Below are positions 6,301-11,123 of a stretch of DNA of 11,123 nucleotides, in pieces (positions within the stretch are counted from its first letter, which is position 1; every line of letters begins with the position of its first letter). The stretch is from Pseudomonadota bacterium. GTDB taxonomy: Bacteria > Pseudomonadota > Gammaproteobacteria > Steroidobacterales > Steroidobacteraceae. The DNA lies in NCBI GenBank assembly GCA_018241455.1, contig JAFEDW010000047.1, positions 1-11,123 of the forward strand, in the 5' to 3' direction. A program made the position numbers and the translations under genes. Below the pieces are notes generated by a model. That model was not told the origin of the DNA. It ran no database searches and saw only the letters and a list, made by a program, of their open reading frames with translations.

Positions 6301-6891
6301 ATGACGACGCTGATCGGCCTGTCCGGGAGCCTTCGGCGCGGCTCGTTCAACACCGCGCTGCTGCGTGCCGCCGCGACGCTGCTGCCCGCCGACGCAACGC
6401 TCGAAATACGCACGCTGCATGACATTCCGCTGTACGACGGCGATCTGGAGGCGAGCGCCGGCGCTCCGCCCGCGGTCGCAGCGTTGAAGGAAGCCATCGT
6501 CGCGGCCGACGGGTTGTTGCTCGGCACGCCCGAGTACAACAACGGCATCCCCGGGGTGTTCAAGAACGGCATCGACTGGCTGTCGCGCCCGGCCAGCGAC
6601 ATCAAGCGGGTGTTCGGCGACAAGCCGGTGGCGCTGATCGGCGCCTCGACCGGCCCGTTCGGCACTATTCTGTCCCAGGCCGCCTGGCTACCGGTGCTGC
6701 GCGTGCTCGGTGCGCGTTACTGGAGCGGCTCGCGCCTGCTCGTATCGCGCTCGGCGCAGGTGTTCGACGAGGCGGGCACGCTGCAGGACGAGAAGCTCAG
6801 GGAACAGCTGAAAGGCTTCCTGGCAGGATTCGTCAGCTATGTGCGCGAGTCGCTAGCCAGGAACCCGCCAGGATCATCGCAAACGCGCTGA
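6301..6891 (+). CDS. NADPH-dependent FMN reductase (ChrR/YieF/SsuE-like flavoprotein)
   Basis: This 196-residue soluble flavodoxin-fold oxidoreductase binds FMN and uses NAD(P)H to reduce quinones, azo compounds, chromate or free flavin. Which of these applies cannot be read from sequence. Visible motifs are GSLRRGSFN (9-17), the phosphate-binding loop for FMN, PEYNNGIPGVFKNGIDW (77-93), the isoalloxazine-binding loop typical of the YieF/ChrR group, and GASTGPFGT, the second flavin-contact loop. Length is normal. The start ATG follows the peptidase stop by four bases and has AGGTGAT in front. The last 19 codons overlap, tail to tail, the end of the leftward EamA gene. The C-terminal tail (RNPPGSSQTR) looks disordered, consistent with an extension past the folded core. 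Confidence 0.9.
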   Translation: MTTLIGLSGSLRRGSFNTALLRAAATLLPADATLEIRTLHDIPLYDGDLEASAGAPPAVAALKEAIVAADGLLLGTPEYNNGIPGVFKNGIDWLSRPASDIKRVFGDKPVALIGASTGPFGTILSQAAWLPVLRVLGARYWSGSRLLVSRSAQVFDEAGTLQDEKLREQLKGFLAGFVSYVRESLARNPPGSSQTR

Positions 6892-7693
6892 TGCCGCCGA
6901 CGCCGAGCTGCTCGTGCAACAGCAGCACGCCGAGCAACGCGGCCACGGCCGGGTTGATGTACGTGATCACCGTCGCGCGCGCTGGCCCCGCGTGGCTGAC
7001 GAGGTAGAACATCAGCAACATCGCCACCGCGGTGCAGACGAGCCCCAGCATCGCGATCGAGCCCAGCGCGAGCGCCGAGGGCCACGCTGACGGGAACGTG
7101 AGCAACGCCGGCAGCGTGAGCAGCAGGCTCGAGGTCGCGAGGCTCGCGGCGATCGGGCCGATCGAGTCGAGGCCCTTCAGGTGGCGCTGTATGATCAGCG
7201 GACCCACCGCGTAGCCGATCGCGGCGAGCAGCATGCAGCCCGCGCCCGCCCAGCCGAGCGCGCCGTGGATGCTGCCGAAGCCGAGCAGCGTGACGACGCC
7301 GAGGAAACCGAGCAGCAGCCCCGCCAGGCGCCATTTGCCCAGCGGTTCGTGCAGCCCGAAGAAGCGCGAGATCACGGTCACGGTCAGCGGCACCGAAGCG
7401 ATCAGGATGCCGGTAACCGAGGAATCGATCCAGCGTTCGCCGATCGAGATGGCCGAGAACGGGACGACGAATTCGATGATCGCGAAGGCGAGGATCGGCA
7501 GCTTGTGTTCGCCCAGCGTGTGCAGCGCGCCGCGATGCCAGGCGATCGGCAGCAGCACCAGCGCCGCCAGCGTGATGCGGCCCCAGGCCACGACCCACGG
7601 CGACAGCTCCATGACCGCGAGCTTGATGAAATAATAGGGCACGCCCCAGATCACGCCGAGCGCGGCGAAGGCAATCCACGCACGCGCGCTCAT
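6833..7693 (-). CDS. EamA/DMT-superfamily permease (10 TM)
   Basis: This complete 286-residue inner-membrane permease of the drug/metabolite transporter superfamily has two EamA repeats. The first starts WIAFAALGVIWGVPYYFIKL with WVVAWGRITLAALVLLPIAW. The second starts near WAGAGCMLLAAIGYAVGPLI and ends VITYINPAVAALLGVLLLHE. About ten hydrophobic helices can be traced, ending AFAMILAGSWLATR. Family members export amino acids or other small metabolites; no substrate can be assigned here. The start ATG (7693-7691) overlaps the TGA of the DUF3293 gene as ATGA, with no strong Shine-Dalgarno, so translation is likely coupled and the two form an operon. Its last 59 bp overlap the oppositely oriented FMN reductase. 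It differs clearly from the other EamA protein at the left edge. Confidence 0.9.
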   Translation of the reverse strand: MSARAWIAFAALGVIWGVPYYFIKLAVMELSPWVVAWGRITLAALVLLPIAWHRGALHTLGEHKLPILAFAIIEFVVPFSAISIGERWIDSSVTGILIASVPLTVTVISRFFGLHEPLGKWRLAGLLLGFLGVVTLLGFGSIHGALGWAGAGCMLLAAIGYAVGPLIIQRHLKGLDSIGPIAASLATSSLLLTLPALLTFPSAWPSALALGSIAMLGLVCTAVAMLLMFYLVSHAGPARATVITYINPAVAALLGVLLLHEQLGVGGISAFAMILAGSWLATRAHS

Positions 7694-8133
7694 TTGGCAA
7701 TCCAGACCAGGCGCGGCGTCGCGTCGGCCGCCGCATGCAGGATCGCGTGCTGGTCCAGCTCGGCGGCCAGCCTGCGGGCCGCGGCCAACCCTAAGCCCGG
7801 CACCAGCAGGCTCTCTTCGGCGACCCATTCCGCTTTCGGGTCGTGACCCCGGCCGGCGAGATAGTTCAAGCCCAGCGCGCTGATGCGTGCGCACAGGCGC
7901 TCGTGCGCGGCGGCGTTCTTCTCCGCCGTCTGCGGCACGCTGCGCGGATTCCAGCCGGTCATGAACGACGAACAACTGACGTTGAACTGCCGGTGCACCG
8001 CGAGCAAGCCGGGACTCGGCACGTCGATATGCAACTCCAGCCGGCCGTCGGGCAGATCGACTTCGTAGCGCGTGCGGCGATAGAAGGCATCGAGCTCGGG
8101 GTCGGGGACGGCGGCCTGTTGCATGGGCGTCAT
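7690..8133 (-). CDS. DUF3293 domain protein
   Basis: This 147-residue protein of unknown function has no signal peptide or membrane helix. The sequence contains the conserved DUF3293 core: FMTGWNPRS, then QTAEKNAAAHERLCARISAL, AGRGHDPKAEWVAEESLLV, and a C-terminal AAELDQHAILHA followed by LVWI. The family is compact, around 130-150 residues, so this is full length. I place the start at ATG 8133 (MTPMQQAAVPD). A second in-frame ATG at 8124 is equally possible and is where a leaderless transcript from CATAAT (8132-8137, minus strand) would begin. The frame stays open to 8184, but that would run into gloB. It is followed by the EamA permease with a four-base overlap, and is divergent from the glyoxalase gene by 22 bp. 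What it does, and why it pairs with a permease, is not known. Confidence 0.85.
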   Translation of the reverse strand: MTPMQQAAVPDPELDAFYRRTRYEVDLPDGRLELHIDVPSPGLLAVHRQFNVSCSSFMTGWNPRSVPQTAEKNAAAHERLCARISALGLNYLAGRGHDPKAEWVAEESLLVPGLGLAAARRLAAELDQHAILHAAADATPRLVWIAK

Positions 8134-8155
8134 TATGACGTAGGCTAGCGCCCAT
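8123..8155. promoter_or_regulatory. Divergent start region with inverted repeat (candidate operator/promoter)
   Basis: Only 22 bp separate the DUF3293 ATG (8133) from the glyoxalase ATG (8156). ATGGGCG (8123-8129) and CGCCCAT (8149-8155) form an exact 7-bp inverted repeat, each arm beside one gene's start. Between them are the small palindromes TCAT-T-ATGA (8130-8138) and GCTAGC (8144-8149). TAGGCT (8141-8146) fits a TAnnnT -10 for gloB. CATAAT on the minus strand (8137-8132) could serve DUF3293 if the 8124 ATG is used. No Shine-Dalgarno is seen on either side, so near-leaderless transcripts are plausible. This is inference from pattern only. Confidence 0.35.
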
Positions 8156-8947
8156 ATGATCGTCGAACGCATCTGGGCAGCCAACGAGCTGCGGAATTAC
8201 CACTACGTGGTCGCGTGTGCCGAAACCGGAGAGGCCCTCGTCGTAGATCCGCTCGACTGGCAAGCCTGCCTGCGCCGCGCGAACGAGCGCGGCTGGAAGA
8301 TCACGCAGATCGTCAACACGCACGAGCACAAGGACCACACCGCGGGCAACGCGGAGCTCGTCAAGGCCACCGGCGCGCGCGTGCTGGCGCATGCGCGCGC
8401 CGCGTCGATGATCGGCGGCGTCGACCAGGGATTGAAGGCAGGCGATGTGATCCGCGTCGGCCGGAGCGCCGAACTCGAGTGCCTCGACACGCCGGGGCAC
8501 ACGCTGGCGCATGTGTGCCTGCTGGCGCACGCCGACGGGCCGGCGCTGTTCTCGGGCGACACGCTGTTCAACGCCGGTGTCGGCAACTGCCGCGGCGGGG
8601 GCGACCCGGAGCGCTTGTTCGAGACTTGCGCGCTGCAGCTCGCGCGGCTGCCGCCGAGCACGCGCATCTACCCGGGCCACGACTACCTGCTCAACAACCT
8701 GCGCTTCACGCGCCACGTCGAGGCCGGCAACCAGGCCGCGGCCGACTGGCTGGCGCGCTCGGAGCACGTGCCGCCCGAACAACAGGCCGTGCTGACGCTG
8801 GCGCAGGAATTCACCGTCAATAGTTTTTTCAGGCTGACCGAACCGGGCCTGATCGACACGCTCCGGCAGCGGGTGCCGGCCCTGCCGGCCAGGCCGACGC
8901 CGCGCGAGGTGTTCCTGGCCCTGCGCGAGCTGCGCAACAGCTGGTAA
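8156..8947 (+). CDS. gloB: Hydroxyacylglutathione hydrolase-like MBL-fold enzyme (glyoxalase II subgroup)
   Basis: This 263-residue cytoplasmic metallo-beta-lactamase-fold hydrolase probably cleaves S-lactoylglutathione or related glutathione thioesters. All seven metal ligands of glyoxalase II are present: THEHKDH with H56, H58, D60 and H61; H115 in TPGHT; D135 in SGDTLF; H175 in YPGHD. A C-terminal HAGH-like tail ends PTPREVFLALRELRNSW, with LRELRN where classical enzymes have LR..KD. Unlike classical GloB, the loop after GDTLF reads NAGVGNCRGGGDPERLFE rather than GCGR.FEG, the part that contacts glutathione. This marks a recognisable divergent subgroup, so the precise thioester substrate is less certain. 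The start ATG lacks a Shine-Dalgarno. The stop is TAA, followed by a 70-bp gap before uvrD. Confidence 0.88.
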   Translation: MIVERIWAANELRNYHYVVACAETGEALVVDPLDWQACLRRANERGWKITQIVNTHEHKDHTAGNAELVKATGARVLAHARAASMIGGVDQGLKAGDVIRVGRSAELECLDTPGHTLAHVCLLAHADGPALFSGDTLFNAGVGNCRGGGDPERLFETCALQLARLPPSTRIYPGHDYLLNNLRFTRHVEAGNQAAADWLARSEHVPPEQQAVLTLAQEFTVNSFFRLTEPGLIDTLRQRVPALPARPTPREVFLALRELRNSW

Positions 8948-9000
8948 TCGGCTCACTTTGCGGCGGATTCGGTAGCCGCCCGGCGGGCGCGGCGCCGGGG

Positions 9001-9006
9001 TAGAAT
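9001..9006 (+). promoter_or_regulatory. Candidate -10 box TAGAAT of uvrD
   Basis: TAGAAT matches the -10 consensus at five of six positions and sits 11 bases before the uvrD ATG (9018). A transcript would start about five bases ahead of the ATG, giving a nearly leaderless mRNA. This fits the lack of any Shine-Dalgarno in the intervening bases. No clear -35 is visible; the stretch upstream (8975-9000) is GC-rich and holds only short hairpins without T-runs. Confidence 0.5.
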
Positions 9007-9017
9007 TTGCGGCTCCC

Positions 9018-11123
9018 ATGGATGTCTCGCCGATCCTCAATCCCCTGAACGACGCGCAGCGCGCCGCGGTCACCGCGCCGCTCGGCGCGACGCTGGTGCT
9101 GGCCGGCGCCGGCAGCGGCAAGACGCGCGTGCTGATCCACCGCATCGCCTGGCTGATCCAGGCCGAAGGGGCCACGCCGCACGGCATCCTCGCCGTCACG
9201 TTCACCAACAAGGCCGCGGCCGAGATGCGCGCCCGCGTCGAGGCGCTGCTCGGCCTGTCGGGTGGCGCGATGTGGCTCGGCACTTTCCACGGGCTCGCGC
9301 ACCGGCTGCTGCGGCTGCACTGGCGCGAGGCGGGACTGCCGCAGGGATTCCAGATCCTCGACAGCGAGGACCAGCTGCGGCTCATCAAGAAGGTGGTCAA
9401 GGCGCTCGAGCTCGACGACACGCGCTTCGTGCCGCGCGAAGTGCAGTACTTCATCAACAAGCACAAGGACGAGGGCCGGCGCCCGGCGCAACTGAAGGAC
9501 GGCGGCGATCCGACCGAGCGCACGCTGATCCGCCTGTACGTCGAGTACGAGCAGGCCTGCGCGCGCCAGGGCGCGGTGGATTTCGCCGAGCTGCTGCTGC
9601 GCGCCTACGAGTTGTGGCGAGATCATGCGGATCTGCTGCAGCACTATCGCGCGCGTTTCCGCCATGTGCTGGTCGATGAGTTCCAGGACACGAACGCGAT
9701 CCAGTACGCATGGATCAGGCTGCTGGTCGGCGCGAGCGGTTTTCCGTTCGTCGTCGGTGATGACGATCAATCCATATACCGGTTCCGCGGTGCGCGTGTC
9801 GAGAATCTGCAAAAGTTTCACAAGGACTATCCGCAGGCGCAGCTCTACAAACTGGAGCAGAACTACCGCTCGAGCGCGGCGATCCTCGAGGCGGCGAACG
9901 CGCTGATCGCGAACAACTCCGCGCGCCTCGGCAAGGAGCTGTGGACCAGCGGCGCGCGCGGCGAGCCGGTGCGCGTCTACTGCGCCTACAACGAGCGCGA
10001 TGAAGCGGATTTCGTGCTCGGGCGCATCCAGCAGTGGATCGCCGGCGGCGGATTACGGCGCGAGTGCGCGATCCTGTACCGCTCGAACGCGCAGTCGCGC
10101 GTGTTCGAAGAGGCGCTGATCCAGGCGCGCATCCCGTACCGCGTGTATGGGGGCCTGCGCTTCTTCGAGCGCGCCGAGATCAAGGACGCGCTCGCCTACC
10201 TGCGCCTGATTGCGAACCGCGACGACGACGCTTCGTTCGAGCGCGTGGTGAACCTGCCGGTGCGCGGCATCGGCGCGCGTACGCTCGATGGCTTACGCGA
10301 TGCCGCCAAGGGCGCGGGCAGTTCGCTGTGGCGCGCGGCCGGCGCGTTGCTCGCCGAGGCCGGTGGCTCAGGGGGTGGCGGCGTCGGGCGCGGCGGCGCG
10401 GCGCTGCACGGGTTCCTCGCTCTGATCGAGCAGTTGGCGCGCGACATCGAGGGCATGCCGCTGCACGAGCAGGTCGACCACGTGATCAACAACAGCGGGC
10501 TGATCGAACATTTCCGTAACAAGGAAAAGGGCGACCGCGGCGAGACACGCATCGAGAACCTGGAAGAGCTGGTGAGCGCCGCGCGCGGCTACGAGCCCGA
10601 GGGCGACGACCTGCCCCCGCTGCAGAGTTTCCTCGCGCACGCGGTGCTCGAATCCGGCGAGACGCAGGGGAGCGAATGGGACGACTGCGTGCAGATGATG
10701 ACGCTGCACACGGCGAAGGGCCTTGAGTTCCCGGTCGTGTTCCTCGCCGGCATGGAAGACGGCCTGTTTCCCCACCAGCGCTCGATCAACGACCTGGCGA
10801 GCCTCGAGGAGGAGCGGCGGCTGTGTTACGTCGGCATCACGCGCGCGATGCGGCAGCTGTACCTCAGCTACGCCGAGCAGCGTCGGCTCCATGGCGTCGA
10901 CAGCTACAACGTCGCCTCGCGTTTCATCCAGGAACTGCCGCCCGGGCTGCTCGAGGAAGTGCGGCCGCGCCTCCAGCTCGCGCGCCATGCGCTTGGGCCA
11001 GGCACGCTCGGACACCGCGAGGGCGGTGGTCGCGTGGGCGAAGGCGCCGGTGCCGCGGGCGCGGGGCTGTTCCGCAATCCCGTGGAGGCGGCGCCCAACG
11101 GCATGCGGCTCGGCAGCCGCGTG
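9018..11123 (+). CDS. uvrD: DNA helicase II UvrD (3' end off the right edge)
   Basis: 702 codons of a superfamily 1A 3'-5' helicase, which displaces UvrC and the excised oligonucleotide in nucleotide excision repair and unwinds nicked DNA in MutHLS mismatch repair. Motifs in order: Q-motif region LNDAQRAAV (10-18); Walker A AGAGSGKT (29-36); Ia TFTNKAAAEM (61-70); GTFHGLAHRLLR (88-99); Walker B DEFQDT (220-225); III GDDDQSIYRFRGA (247-259); QNYRSS; V MMTLHTAKGLEFP (560-572); VI EEERRLCYVGITRA (597-610). The segments LYRSNAQSR, PYRVYGGLRFFERAEIKDALAY and TRIENLEELV separate it from Rep/PcrA-type relatives and match UvrD. The reading ends at RLGSRV, aligning with the start of the C-terminal GxRVxHxxFG segment, so roughly 30-45 residues are missing. 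A Gly-rich run (about 449-460) extends the 2B-domain loop. Starting at ATG 9018 gives the normal N-terminus. Confidence 0.97.
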   Translation, partial: MDVSPILNPLNDAQRAAVTAPLGATLVLAGAGSGKTRVLIHRIAWLIQAEGATPHGILAVTFTNKAAAEMRARVEALLGLSGGAMWLGTFHGLAHRLLRLHWREAGLPQGFQILDSEDQLRLIKKVVKALELDDTRFVPREVQYFINKHKDEGRRPAQLKDGGDPTERTLIRLYVEYEQACARQGAVDFAELLLRAYELWRDHADLLQHYRARFRHVLVDEFQDTNAIQYAWIRLLVGASGFPFVVGDDDQSIYRFRGARVENLQKFHKDYPQAQLYKLEQNYRSSAAILEAANALIANNSARLGKELWTSGARGEPVRVYCAYNERDEADFVLGRIQQWIAGGGLRRECAILYRSNAQSRVFEEALIQARIPYRVYGGLRFFERAEIKDALAYLRLIANRDDDASFERVVNLPVRGIGARTLDGLRDAAKGAGSSLWRAAGALLAEAGGSGGGGVGRGGAALHGFLALIEQLARDIEGMPLHEQVDHVINNSGLIEHFRNKEKGDRGETRIENLEELVSAARGYEPEGDDLPPLQSFLAHAVLESGETQGSEWDDCVQMMTLHTAKGLEFPVVFLAGMEDGLFPHQRSINDLASLEEERRLCYVGITRAMRQLYLSYAEQRRLHGVDSYNVASRFIQELPPGLLEEVRPRLQLARHALGPGTLGHREGGGRVGEGAGAAGAGLFRNPVEAAPNGMRLGSRV

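Noticed and set aside
6907..6926. GCTGCT/AGCAGC inverted repeat just after the FMN reductase stop as its terminator
   Set aside because: There is no T-run, it lies in the EamA coding sequence (LLHEQ), and the 6-bp stem has an 8-base loop.
8962..8989. Short hairpins (GGCGG/CCGCC and CGCCC/GGGCG) after gloB as a terminator
   Set aside because: Neither is followed by a T-run and the two stems overlap each other. GC-rich DNA gives such stems often.
7694..9523. Very long minus-strand open frame extending the EamA permease upstream through gloB and into uvrD
   Set aside because: Only the part from ATG 7693 is EamA-like. The rest is antisense to gloB and uvrD or out of frame with DUF3293, and has no family-like sequence.
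10359..10400. Gly-rich segment in uvrD as a possible frameshift or insertion
   Set aside because: The frame is intact on both sides and the segment falls in a variable 2B-domain loop, where UvrD proteins differ in length.
1..11123. tRNA, rRNA, CRISPR, IS elements, toxin-antitoxin or phage-defence genes
   Set aside because: I looked on both strands and found no repeat-spacer pattern, transposase motif, terminal repeats, cloverleaf or defence-family protein. Gene content is housekeeping.

Overview
The window is strongly GC-rich, with G or C at most third codon positions and tight, often overlapping gene packing. Gene content and protein sequences fit a gammaproteobacterium. The aa3 oxidase-assembly gene order (DUF2909, SURF1, SCO1-like protein, ctaA, cyoE) recalls Pseudomonas, Xanthomonadales and Steroidobacter/Nevskia-type relatives. 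Genus cannot be assigned from this alone. I see no rRNA, tRNA, CRISPR array, insertion sequence, phage gene or attachment site. This reads as ordinary chromosomal housekeeping DNA.

Left part (1-745): a leftward pair, a DUF2909 small membrane protein followed by an EamA-type permease that runs off the left edge and starts at a TTG one base after the DUF2909 stop. A 145-bp divergent region (601-745) holds a perfect TATAAT on the minus strand, a 7-bp perfect hairpin and a Shine-Dalgarno for DUF2909.

Centre (746-6891): a rightward run of six closely spaced genes: SURF1, a membrane-anchored thioredoxin-fold SCO1-like protein, ctaA (heme A synthase), cyoE/ctaB (heme O synthase), a secreted M28B zinc peptidase resembling glutamate carboxypeptidase II, and an NADPH-dependent FMN reductase. 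Overlaps are 4 bp (ATGA, GTGA) and gaps are 4-20 bp, so one transcript is likely. The first four serve biogenesis of a heme-aa3 cytochrome c oxidase: cyoE makes heme O from heme B, ctaA oxidises heme O to heme A, SURF1 helps insert it, and the SCO1-like protein may act in copper or thiol handling. The structural cox genes are not in the window.

Right part (6833-11123): a leftward DUF3293-EamA pair, coupled by ATGA, whose end overlaps the FMN reductase tail to tail by 59 bp. A 22-bp divergent gap separates it from a rightward glyoxalase II-like metallo-hydrolase. Next comes uvrD (DNA helicase II), which has its own near-leaderless promoter candidate and runs off the right edge shortly before its expected end.

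I did not find a convincing undescribed system. The points most worth a second look are the SCO1-like protein without the SCO1 copper-ligand His, the GCPII-like peptidase in the heme A operon, a rare-codon patch in ctaA, the 59-bp tail-to-tail overlap, and an inverted repeat in the 22-bp divergent gap.
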